From Candidatus Peregrinibacteria bacterium (GTDB lineage Bacteria; Patescibacteriota; Gracilibacteria; UBA1369; LOWO2-01-FULL-3), in the NCBI GenBank assembly GCA_026395515.1, contig JAPLYN010000001.1, positions 62,001 to 126,000 of the forward strand: a stretch of DNA of 64,000 nucleotides, written 5' to 3'. Below the pieces are notes generated by a model that made no database searches, was not told the DNA's origin, and worked only from the letters and a program-made list of their open reading frames with translations. Positions 9,280 to 17,384 of the stretch are shown here, one piece after another. Made by a program: the position numbers and the translations under genes. Every line of letters starts with the position of its first letter. Position 1 is the stretch's first letter.

Positions 9280-9483
9280 ATGGTAAAAATAACCTACGAT
9301 CCAGAAGTAGCAATAATGATGATTCATCTAAACAATGAAAGAATTGTTGAAAGTGATGTTCAAGATAATTGTATAATTGACTATGCCGAGAATGGTAAAA
9401 TAGTCAGTATTGAAGTAACGAATATGGATCTAGAGGGAGCACTAGTAAAAAAGGATACAAAAAAGAAAAAGAAGTCAGATTAG
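9280..9483 (+). CDS. DUF2283 family protein, putative antitoxin-like partner
   Basis: A 67-aa protein with the DUF2283 signature: ITYDPEVAIMMIHLNNERIVESDVQDNCIIDYAENGKIVSIEVTN is the usual YD...D.LYI.L...I..S.E....VI.DYD..G.IVGIEIL pattern. A Lys-rich tail ends it. It lies 3 nt after the DUF4258 gene in the same unit. The family commonly pairs with DUF4258 or similar small proteins. The role as neutralising partner is inferred from gene order only. It converges on ahcY, whose stop is 15 nt away. Confidence 0.75.
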   Translation: MVKITYDPEVAIMMIHLNNERIVESDVQDNCIIDYAENGKIVSIEVTNMDLEGALVKKDTKKKKKSD

Positions 9484-9497
9484 GCTTCTTAGCTCTC

Positions 9498-10781
9498 CTA
9501 CGTCCCACTCTCCCATCCCGCTAAATACTTCTTCTGTTCTTCAGTGAGTTTATCAATCTCCACGCCCATTGCTTTCAATTGTAGAGCTGAAATGTAATCA
9601 TCAATTTCTTCCGGTAAAGTATGTACCGTCGCAGCTAATCCTTTGCTACCTTTGCCAGCGTTCTTCACCAAGAATTCGCAAGCCAAAGCCTGTCCGCAGA
9701 AACTCAAACTCATTACCTCACTAGGATGTCCTTCTGCCGCCGCTAAATTTACCAAACGGCCATCAGCCAAAACAAAGATTTTTTTCGCACCAGCCCCAGC
9801 CTTAGCCCCCACAGAATATTCCTTCATCGCCGGTCTCACTTGTCGCCCTTTTCCGCAAATTTTTTCAATTCCTTCCAAATCAATCTCACAATTAAAATGT
9901 CCGCTATTAGCCAAAATCGCACCATCTTTCATCACCTTCACATGCTCTGCACGAATCACATTCACATCGCCAGTCACAGTTACAAAAAGTTCACCAACTT
10001 TCGCCGCTTCACTCATTTTCATAACCATGTGCCCATCCATCATCGCCTGTAATCCACGGAAATTATCCACCTCCGTCACGATCACACGAGCACCCATCCC
10101 GCGCGCTCTCATCGCCACACCTTTTCCACAAGATCCATATCCGGCCACCACCACCGTCTTTCCCGCAAACATAAAATTGCAGGCTCTCATTATTCCATCA
10201 AGAGTAGACTGACCAGTGCCATAATAATTATCCATCAAATGCTTAGTCTTATTATCATTCACCGCCACCACCGGATACTTCAACGCTCCAGCCTTTTCCA
10301 TTGATTTTAATCTGATAATGCCCGTAGTAGTCTCTTCGCAGCCACCAATAATGCCCTTCAATAATTCAGGGTAATTTTTGTGAATTTCAGCTACGAGATC
10401 GCAACCATCATCAATTGTAAGATTTGGTTTTGCCTCCACTACACATTTCAAAAATTTATAATAATCTTTTTCGCTCTCGCCCTTATGTCCATACACGTGC
10501 ACACCTTCTTTTGCCAATGCCGCTGCCACATCATCCTGAGTAGAAAGGGGATTGCATGAAGCCAACCACACCTCCGCTCCACCAGCACGCAAAGTGCGCA
10601 CGAGCACTGCAGTTTCCTTTGTGACATGCAGAGCCATACCAATTTTGAGTCCTTTGAAAACCTGACTTTTCGCGAATTTCTTTCTTACTTCCAAAAGCGC
10701 GCCCATATCTCTCTCGGCCAATTCAATATTTTCAAGTCCTTGCGCAGCTAAACCAATGTCTTTTATCTTAGAGTCATTCAT
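9498..10781 (-). CDS. ahcY: Adenosylhomocysteinase (SAH hydrolase)
   Basis: A 427-aa enzyme of the methyl cycle that splits S-adenosylhomocysteine into adenosine and homocysteine in the cytosol, using tightly bound NAD. Visible features are the substrate region with DGCDL and EETTTG, the catalytic KHLMDN stretch, the Rossmann motif VVAGYGSCGKG (about 218-228) and the GHFNCEID loop. The length matches the short archaeal/thermophile form, which lacks a ~40-residue insertion. It follows metK by 3 nt, so SAM synthesis and SAH removal are co-expressed. No methionine synthase is present in the window. Confidence 0.97.
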   Translation of the reverse strand: MNDSKIKDIGLAAQGLENIELAERDMGALLEVRKKFAKSQVFKGLKIGMALHVTKETAVLVRTLRAGGAEVWLASCNPLSTQDDVAAALAKEGVHVYGHKGESEKDYYKFLKCVVEAKPNLTIDDGCDLVAEIHKNYPELLKGIIGGCEETTTGIIRLKSMEKAGALKYPVVAVNDNKTKHLMDNYYGTGQSTLDGIMRACNFMFAGKTVVVAGYGSCGKGVAMRARGMGARVIVTEVDNFRGLQAMMDGHMVMKMSEAAKVGELFVTVTGDVNVIRAEHVKVMKDGAILANSGHFNCEIDLEGIEKICGKGRQVRPAMKEYSVGAKAGAGAKKIFVLADGRLVNLAAAEGHPSEVMSLSFCGQALACEFLVKNAGKGSKGLAATVHTLPEEIDDYISALQLKAMGVEIDKLTEEQKKYLAGWESGT

Positions 10782-10784
10782 GAG

Positions 10785-11912
10785 TTATTTTTTAAGCTTT
10801 TTAGAGATGTCTGTCTTCTCCCAAGTGAATTCCTCACCCTCACGTCCAAAATGTCCGTAAGCGGCCGTAGAACTAAAAATAGGACGTCTCAATTTGAGAT
10901 GCTCGATAATTCCACGTGGAGAAAAATCAAAATTCTTTTTAATCAACTCTACCAAGTCCTCATCTTCCAATGTTCCCGTGCCGAAAGTATTCACATAAAT
11001 AGAAACCGGATCCTTCACTCCGATCGCATAAGCTATCTGTACTTCACATCTTTCAGCGAGCTTCGCAGCAACCACATTTTTCGCCACATAACGCGCCATA
11101 TAAGCACCACTGCGATCTACTTTTGTTGCATCCTTACCGGAAAAACAGCCACCACCGTGATGTCCCATTCCACCGTAAGTATCCACAATGATTTTACGAC
11201 CAGTTAATCCACAGTCACCTGGAGGCCCACCGATAATAAATCTACCAGTTGGGTTCACATGGAATACCGTAAGTTTATCTACTAAATCTCCACAAATAGG
11301 TTTAATTACTTTTTCAATCATGTCTTTCCTAATCTTCGCTTGAGACACTTCCGGACCATGCTGAGTAGAAACAACTACGGTATGTACACGTACAGGTCTG
11401 AATCCATCATATTCCACAGTCACTTGAGTTTTTCCATCTGGACGAAGATATTTGAGCACGCCTTTTTTTCGCAATTCTGACAATTTGCGAGCCATTTTAT
11501 GCGCGAGCATAATCGGCAATGGCATGAGTTCTTTTGTTTCATTACAAGCAAAACCAAACATCATTCCTTGATCACCAGCACCGCCAGTGTCCACACCCAT
11601 CGCAATATCCGGACTTTGTTCATCAATCGCTGTAACTACGCTACAAGCCTTATAATCAAAGCCATAAGCAGAATCGCTATAACCAATTTTTTTAATTGTT
11701 TCACGCACTACTTTTGGAATATCTGCGTACGCTTTTGTTTTAATTTCTCCAGCTACAAAAACTAGACCTGTTGTAACCATAGTTTCGCAGGCTACACGGC
11801 TTTGAGGATCTTGTCTTAAAAGATCGTCGAGAATCGCATCGGAAATTTGGTCTGCCATTTTATCTGGGTGACCTTCCGTCACTGATTCGGATGTAAAAAG
11901 GTGAGTTGACAT
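10785..11912 (-). CDS. metK: S-adenosylmethionine synthetase
   Basis: A 375-aa MetK that makes SAM from methionine and ATP. Motifs include [21 protein letters not shown] at the N-terminus (Mg/ATP), [29 protein letters not shown], and the phosphate loop [16 protein letters not shown]. Length is standard (about 380-400). It is the first gene of a two-gene unit with ahcY. I see no SAM or SAH riboswitch in the 62 nt upstream, which it shares with the divergent glycosyltransferase. Confidence 0.97.
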   Translation of the reverse strand: MSTHLFTSESVTEGHPDKMADQISDAILDDLLRQDPQSRVACETMVTTGLVFVAGEIKTKAYADIPKVVRETIKKIGYSDSAYGFDYKACSVVTAIDEQSPDIAMGVDTGGAGDQGMMFGFACNETKELMPLPIMLAHKMARKLSELRKKGVLKYLRPDGKTQVTVEYDGFRPVRVHTVVVSTQHGPEVSQAKIRKDMIEKVIKPICGDLVDKLTVFHVNPTGRFIIGGPPGDCGLTGRKIIVDTYGGMGHHGGGCFSGKDATKVDRSGAYMARYVAKNVVAAKLAERCEVQIAYAIGVKDPVSIYVNTFGTGTLEDEDLVELIKKNFDFSPRGIIEHLKLRRPIFSSTAAYGHFGREGEEFTWEKTDISKKLKK

Positions 11913-11974
11913 AGTATTTTTTTAAAACTAGTGTAGATTTTAAGCTAAAAGAGGCAGCCTGTAAATACAACTGA

Positions 11975-13096
11975 ATGACTGATAATCAACCAAAAATATC
12001 GCTAGTTATTATTCACTTCAACACTCCACATTATTTGGAGTCTTGTCTCACCGCAATCTTCGAACAGACCTACAAAAATATCGAAGTTATTTTTATCGAT
12101 AATAATTCTCCTGATAAAACCGGTCTCGAGTATGTGAAAAAAACTTTCGGACACAGAACTAATTTAATTATTGTTCCAAATTCTGAAAATCTTGGTTATG
12201 CCAAAGCGGCAAATCAGGGAATTAGAATGGCGATAGAGGGAAAGGATCAGGAAGAAGCTTTGACGGCTGATTTGCAAGAAAGTCCTTTTGAAAGTAGCGG
12301 ACATTTTGAAAAAGCTGCTTATGTTGTTATTACAAATCCGGATATTGTTTATTCTCCTACTTATTTTGAAGAAGCGATTTCTCGTATAGAACAAGATCCG
12401 AAAATTTCCGCACTTACTGGAAAAGTTTATAAATATGATTTTGAACGATTGCAGCCGACAAATATTATTGATACGGTGGGACTTTTTGCTTACAAAAATC
12501 GCCGCATCATCGATGATGGACAGGGCTTGATTGATGAAGGTCAATTTGATGAAGAGTGTGAGGTTTTTGGCGTGTCTGGAGCTTGTCCTTTATATCGCAC
12601 AAAGGCTTTAGAAGATGTTAAAATTATGGGTGAATATTTAGACGAAGATTTTTTTATGTACAAGGAAGACGTAGATCTTTCTTGGAGATTTTTGCTCGCA
12701 GGTTGGAAGAATTTTTATTATCCGGGTGCATTGGCTTATCACGGTCGTGGCACAGGAGTACAACGCCGATTTTTCAATAAAGAAATTGTGGCCAATCGCA
12801 AAAGTCTCAGTAAATTTCAGAAAAAATATTCTTTCAAAAATCAGCATTTGATGGAAAGAAAAAACGAACTTTGGATGAATTATTTTGCCGATTTCTTCCC
12901 AATTATGTTCAAGAAATTAGCAGTGTTTGCGTACATTACTTTCAATGAGCCATATCTCTGGGCTTCATATTTTGATTACATTAAACAACTTCCAAGCGCC
13001 CTAAAAAAACGCAGCCTCATCATGAAAAAGCGCCGCATCTCCGCGAGCGAAATGAGAAAATGGTTTAAGACTCAGAGTAAATATTTGAAGAACTAA
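11975..13096 (+). CDS. Family 2 glycosyltransferase
   Basis: A 373-aa GT-A fold inverting glycosyltransferase. The N-terminus holds VIIHFNTPHYLESCL and DNNSPDKTG, the nucleotide-sugar site. NPDIVY is the DXD-like position, and EDVDLSWR with the following AYHGRG are the acceptor/catalytic-base motifs of rhamnosyltransferase-like (WcaA/RfbF) members. The C-terminal ~100 residues are basic and amphipathic and could touch the membrane. It is divergent from metK. The likely substrate is a cell-surface polysaccharide; the sugar cannot be told. Confidence 0.9.
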   Translation: MTDNQPKISLVIIHFNTPHYLESCLTAIFEQTYKNIEVIFIDNNSPDKTGLEYVKKTFGHRTNLIIVPNSENLGYAKAANQGIRMAIEGKDQEEALTADLQESPFESSGHFEKAAYVVITNPDIVYSPTYFEEAISRIEQDPKISALTGKVYKYDFERLQPTNIIDTVGLFAYKNRRIIDDGQGLIDEGQFDEECEVFGVSGACPLYRTKALEDVKIMGEYLDEDFFMYKEDVDLSWRFLLAGWKNFYYPGALAYHGRGTGVQRRFFNKEIVANRKSLSKFQKKYSFKNQHLMERKNELWMNYFADFFPIMFKKLAVFAYITFNEPYLWASYFDYIKQLPSALKKRSLIMKKRRISASEMRKWFKTQSKYLKN

Positions 13097-13146
13097 ATTG
13101 TATTTGCCAATACATTTTAACTTTCCTCAAGTTATTCTTTGACGAA

Positions 13147-13175
13147 TTTAGAATTAATTTAAGAAAATTTATACT
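13147..13175 (+). promoter_or_regulatory. Promoter of tRNA-like RNA A (TTTAGA-N17-TATACT)
   Basis: -35 TTTAGA 13147-13152, 17-bp spacer, -10 TATACT 13170-13175. The predicted +1 (13181 or so) falls at the GGGG that opens the RNA, so the primary transcript may need little 5' trimming. From ACGAATTTAGAA to the end of the spacer it matches the promoter of RNA B with only about one difference. Confidence 0.75.
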
Positions 13176-13179
13176 CGAT

Positions 13180-13251
13180 GGGGCCGGTGGTGGTAACGAT
13201 GCCAGGATTGTCACCTAGGTGTCTGGGGTTCAACTCCCCACGGCTCCACCA
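13180..13251 (+). ncRNA. tRNA-like RNA A: alanine-type acceptor/T half, no D arm
   Basis: GGGGCCG 13180-13186 pairs CGGCTCC 13241-13247, with G3:T70 wobble, discriminator A 13248 and encoded CCA 13249-13251. The T arm is perfect: TGGGG 13224-13228, loop TTCAACT, CCCCA 13236-13240. G3:U70 is the main identity element for alanyl-tRNA synthetase. The lower half is not canonical. Residues 13187-13200 form no D stem, and the only hairpin is GCCAGG 13201-13206 with CCTAGGT 13214-13220 (bulged A), whose 7-nt loop is ATTGTCA. The total is 69 nt before CCA. It is a degenerate tRNA-Ala, a non-translational alanyl donor, or a pseudogene. The intact ends, promoter and terminator argue that it is expressed. 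Confidence 0.6.
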
Positions 13252-13258
13252 GATTAGC

Positions 13259-13289
13259 AAAAGCTCTCTAAATTGCTTAGAGAGCTTTT
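13259..13289 (+). terminator. Terminator of tRNA-like RNA A
   Basis: A perfect 13-bp stem, 13259-13271 with 13277-13289, has the 5-nt loop ATTGC. It ends in TTTTCTT and begins seven nt after the encoded CCA. Strong and clearly dedicated to this short transcript. Confidence 0.93.
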
Positions 13290-13311
13290 CTTACATGCCG
13301 ACAGTGATCTA

Positions 13312-13372
13312 ACGGCTCCACCAGCTCGGTTTTGAAAAACCAAGAAAAAATAAATTTGGATTGTCACCCAAA
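13312..13372 (+). repeat. Partial copies of RNA A segments downstream of its terminator
   Basis: 13312-13324 repeats the 3' end of RNA A exactly (13 of 13, including CTCCACCA). 13358-13368 repeats GGATTGTCACC exactly (copy of 13205-13215). In the second copy the loop is kept, but the stem is now TTTGG 13355-13359/CCAAA 13368-13372. These may be scars of duplication or of integration at the RNA gene. Confidence 0.6.
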
Positions 13373-13394
13373 CTAATTATATCAAATTAACAGC

Positions 13395-14177
13395 TTATTT
13401 CAAACAAATCACACCTCCCATCACTCCCATTTTTCCTTTTCCAGCACGAGAAGAAAAGAAGATATCATTTTCGCATACAGTACATCTGCGCATAATTTCA
13501 ATATTTTCAGAGGGCACTTCTTCTGCCACTAATTGATCAAAACTACATTGCCACAGGTCAACATGGCGACCATCTTCGCCTCCCAAATATTTCTGCATCC
13601 ACTCTGGCAATTCCTTTTCCGGCTCACTAAATTCCGCATGACAAGGTCCCAAAGATTGAGAAATTCCCACGAAAATATTTTCAGGAGAGCATCCAAATTC
13701 CTCCACCATTTTTCTCACACATTTTCCAATAATATTTTTTACATTTCCTCTCCATCCAGCATGCACCGCCGCAATTACTCGACGAACTGGATCAAAAAAT
13801 AAAACTCCCTGACAGTCCGCGAAACGCACAGAAAGAGCCAGTCCATTCACATTCGTAATAAATCCATCATAGTCGCCTTGTGGCTTATTCATGCCGTAAT
13901 TGCCACGGTCCACCTCTCCTTTTAAAATTAAAATATCATCTTTGTGAACTTGATTTGCCCTCACTAATTCTTCCGTCTTCACTCCCACCGCTTCACAAAA
14001 TCTTTTATAATTTTCTTCTAAATTTTCTTTGCTATCTTCCTCAAATTGTCCCAAGTTTAGGCTCGCCAAATACTCCTTTCCGGCCTCATCTCCACTCACT
14101 CCACCATTCCTCGTCGAAAGACCGTGGCGAATCACATCAGAAAACTTTTCGAAAATTTTAAACTTCAGGAAGTGCAT
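13395..14177 (-). CDS. pgeF: PgeF/YfiH-family purine nucleoside phosphorylase (multicopper-oxidase-like fold)
   Basis: A 260-aa protein of the YfiH/LACC1 family, once called polyphenol oxidase or laccase. Family members are now known to act on purine nucleosides (adenosine phosphorolysis and deamination) and to edit cell-wall precursors. Signatures are HGLSTRNGGVS, NQVHKDDIL, the ADC motif RFADCQGVLFFDP, the VHAGWRG histidine motif and GISQSLGPCHAEF. Its start overlaps nnrD by 20 bp, so the pair is co-translated. Next to ahcY/metK and purine genes, removal of adenosine is a sensible role, but this is inference. Confidence 0.88.
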   Translation of the reverse strand: MHFLKFKIFEKFSDVIRHGLSTRNGGVSGDEAGKEYLASLNLGQFEEDSKENLEENYKRFCEAVGVKTEELVRANQVHKDDILILKGEVDRGNYGMNKPQGDYDGFITNVNGLALSVRFADCQGVLFFDPVRRVIAAVHAGWRGNVKNIIGKCVRKMVEEFGCSPENIFVGISQSLGPCHAEFSEPEKELPEWMQKYLGGEDGRHVDLWQCSFDQLVAEEVPSENIEIMRRCTVCENDIFFSSRAGKGKMGVMGGVICLK

Positions 14178-15018
14178 ATGGAAGCATCATGGCAATATCG
14201 CTAGCTGAGAAATGATATCCTTTATTCTTTTTAAGCATGTCTCCAGCCACTCCCACGTAATAGGCGGCACATCTCGCAGCATTGAATCCATCAAGTCCCT
14301 GAGCCAATAAAGTCGCTACTACACCAGCGAGCACATCACCACTTCCTCCCACAGTCATGCCAGCATTCCCAGTGCGATTTGTTTCCACCACACCTTCTTC
14401 AGAAGACACATAATCCACATGCCCCTTAAGTAAAACATTAATATGTAAATCCATCGCTACTGAACGCAAAAGCACAGAAGATTTAGGATCATTTTCGCTC
14501 ACCACGATATCTCTATCCACTAAATGTTTGAATTCGTTTTGATGTGGAGTAATTACTATTTGTTGTTGTAATGGAAACTTATCAATTTTCTTCAAAACCA
14601 TCATCGCCTCAGCATCCAAAACCATTGGTATATGCAGATTATTAACGATTTCCAAAATTGCTTCTTGAGTCTGTTCTCTTTCTCCCAAACCAGGTCCTAT
14701 TAAAAGACTGTCAGCCTTTTTTTTAGCAAATTCGATAATTTCCGCTGCATATCTAGGCGTGAGAAATTCTCCTGGATATTTTTTTACAATAAAATCCGGA
14801 TACATACTGCGAGAACATTCAAAATTACATTCCGGAACATAGAGATAAACTAAATCAGCACCGCTGTACAAAGAGCCAAGGCCAGCCAAAATTGGTGCAC
14901 CAGAATAATCTATACTTCCGCCAATAATCACTACGCGACCATTCTGTCCTTTGTGAGAATTTTCATCACGTTTAGGCCACAAATCTCTCACTACTGATTT
15001 TTTAATATCCTGCATCAT
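14158..15018 (-). CDS. nnrD: ADP-dependent NAD(P)H-hydrate dehydratase
   Basis: A 286-aa enzyme that repairs hydrated NADH/NADPH. It is the YjeF C-terminal, ribokinase-like domain. Motifs: GRVVIIGGSIDYSGAPILAG near residue 28, LIGPGLGE, VLDAEAM, ITPHQNEF, and the catalytic/anion-hole TGNAGMTVGGSGDVLAG. The epimerase domain (NnrE) is absent, so this is the single-domain form. It sits between eno (12 nt upstream) and pgeF (20-bp overlap) in a likely eno-nnrD-pgeF unit. Confidence 0.94.
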   Translation of the reverse strand: MMQDIKKSVVRDLWPKRDENSHKGQNGRVVIIGGSIDYSGAPILAGLGSLYSGADLVYLYVPECNFECSRSMYPDFIVKKYPGEFLTPRYAAEIIEFAKKKADSLLIGPGLGEREQTQEAILEIVNNLHIPMVLDAEAMMVLKKIDKFPLQQQIVITPHQNEFKHLVDRDIVVSENDPKSSVLLRSVAMDLHINVLLKGHVDYVSSEEGVVETNRTGNAGMTVGGSGDVLAGVVATLLAQGLDGFNAARCAAYYVGVAGDMLKKNKGYHFSASDIAMMLPYALPEV

Positions 15019-15030
15019 GTTCGGAAATTT

Positions 15031-16362
<1,332 letters not shown>

Positions 16363-16381
16363 TTAAAAAACCATAGGCTAT
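16363..16381 (-). promoter_or_regulatory. Possible attenuator hairpin in the eno leader
   Basis: On the minus strand CCATA-GCC-TATGG is followed by TTTTTT about 12 nt before the eno ATG. A second hairpin (GAGG...CCTC) lies upstream in the same leader. The stem is short (5 bp), so termination would be weak. I found no match to the fluoride riboswitch that often controls eno. Confidence 0.35.
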
Positions 16382-16687
16382 GGTAGCAACAAGAATCAGA
16401 TCTGACAAGGCAGAGGCTTATCCCTCAGTATATGCCCCTGAATTTTGTATGCCAAATGTGTACACAAAACATTAATTTGATTGTATTTAAGCCTTAATTA
16501 TAAAGTTGTTTGCACAAAAGGCACACAAATTTTAGGGAGTAGTCTGATAATACTAAGCTTCCTCCTGGGCGAGCCCCTGTTCCTTAGCTTGGCCTTGCAC
16601 TCCGCACGACACTAATCCGTAGATTAGCCTTAGCTTGCCTCGCCCCCCATTTTTTGCTAGGCTGGCCCTGCATTTTAACCACAATAT
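16382..16687. other. Intergenic region between eno and the MBL-fold gene
   Basis: No gene or tRNA seen. The left part is AT-rich leader of eno. The right part (16558-16676) is clearly more GC-rich than its surroundings and carries CCTTAGCTTG twice (16582 and 16628), the hairpin CTAATC-CGTA-GATTAG (16612-16627) and a dispersed repeat copy, listed separately. Confidence 0.6.
16595..16645 (+). repeat. Dispersed GC-rich repeat, copy 1
   Basis: GCACTCCGCACGACAC (16597-16612) is followed by a hairpin insert and then GCCTTAGC (16627-16634). The same two blocks recur at 22701-22725 and, inverted, at 36088-36116. Consensus: GCACYCCRCNCGRCAC, a 2-14 nt spacer, GCCTTAGC. Confidence 0.65.
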
Positions 16688-17293
16688 ATGGAAATTACCT
16701 GGCATAACAATAGTTGCTTCACAATCAAGAATAAAGACACCACTTTGGTAATCAATCCAGATAGCAAAGCTGGTAAATTAAAAGGAGATTTTGTGCTTTC
16801 AAGTCTTGGTTCTAAGCAAGAGATTGCGGCAGTAGAAGGTGCTACAAGAGTTTTCGATTGGCCAGGAGAATATGAGATCAAAGATATTCCAATTGTTGGT
16901 TTTTCAGCTTGGACTCAGTCTAAATCAAAAGAAGAAGAAGGCAATAAAGGTGAAAAAACTATAATTTTCCGTTTTCAGGTTGATGGTATTAAGATCTGTC
17001 ACCTTGGAGAACTAGGACATACTCTTACTAGCGACATGTTGAAAGAAATTGGAGATGTGGATGTTTTGATGATTAGAGTTGGTAAAAACGGCAATCTCGA
17101 GGCTAAAAAAGCTAGTGAGATAATTGAAGGTATTGAGCCAAGAATTATTATTCCAATGGGAGACGAAGACCTTGAAGGAGCTCTCAAAGGAGTTTGGGCT
17201 GATAAAGTAGAAACTATGGATAAATTTGTCATAAAGTCTAAGACTGAATTGCCTGAAGACAAGACAAGGTGCATAGTTTTTAACAAGTGCTAA
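16688..17293 (+). CDS. Metallo-beta-lactamase-fold protein with degenerate metal site
   Basis: A 201-aa protein of the UlaG-like/UPF0173 MBL superfamily. It opens with the usual MEITWHNNSCFTIK strand pair and keeps the DWPGEYEI and HLGELGHTLT motifs. The first zinc motif HxHxDH is missing: the matching place reads SSLGSKQE. One of the two metal centres should therefore not form, and hydrolase activity is doubtful. Similar shortened MBL proteins are common in CPR genomes. tRNA-Arg follows after 11 nt and is probably co-transcribed. Confidence 0.82.
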   Translation: MEITWHNNSCFTIKNKDTTLVINPDSKAGKLKGDFVLSSLGSKQEIAAVEGATRVFDWPGEYEIKDIPIVGFSAWTQSKSKEEEGNKGEKTIIFRFQVDGIKICHLGELGHTLTSDMLKEIGDVDVLMIRVGKNGNLEAKKASEIIEGIEPRIIIPMGDEDLEGALKGVWADKVETMDKFVIKSKTELPEDKTRCIVFNKC

Positions 17294-17304
17294 TAAGAGC
17301 CCAA

Positions 17305-17378
17305 GCTCTCGTATTTCAATGGATAGAATAGGGGTTTCCTAAACCTTAGATGCAGGTTCAATTCCTGCCGAGAGCACC
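17305..17378 (+). tRNA. tRNA-Arg(CCT)
   Basis: Acceptor GCTCTCG/CGAGAGC, a normal D arm region with TGG and TAGAAT, anticodon arm GGGGT-TTCCTAA-ACCTT (anticodon CCT at loop positions 34-36, T33 and A37 present), T arm GCAGG-TTCAATT-CCTGC, discriminator A, CCA encoded. It reads AGG, a rare Arg codon. It serves as the in-window example of a fully canonical tRNA. Confidence 0.96.
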
Positions 17379-17384
17379 AGAAGT

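Noticed and set aside
9643-10212. Plus-strand ORF opposite ahcY
   Set aside because: It is fully inside a conserved enzyme gene and shows no domain.
11913-11974. SAM or SAH riboswitch before metK/ahcY
   Set aside because: Only 62 bp separate metK from the divergent glycosyltransferase, and no known aptamer core fits.
13180-13251. Reading RNA A as tRNA-Asp(GTC) because TTGTCAC looks like an Asp anticodon loop
   Set aside because: The flanking five bases on each side (CAGGA and CTAGG) do not pair, there is no D stem, and the acceptor has the alanine G3:U70 rather than Asp identity.
13180-13323. RNA A plus the downstream CTCCACCA copy as a short tmRNA
   Set aside because: The T arm precedes the first CCA, the whole would be only about 144 nt, there is no tag reading frame and a strong terminator lies in the middle.
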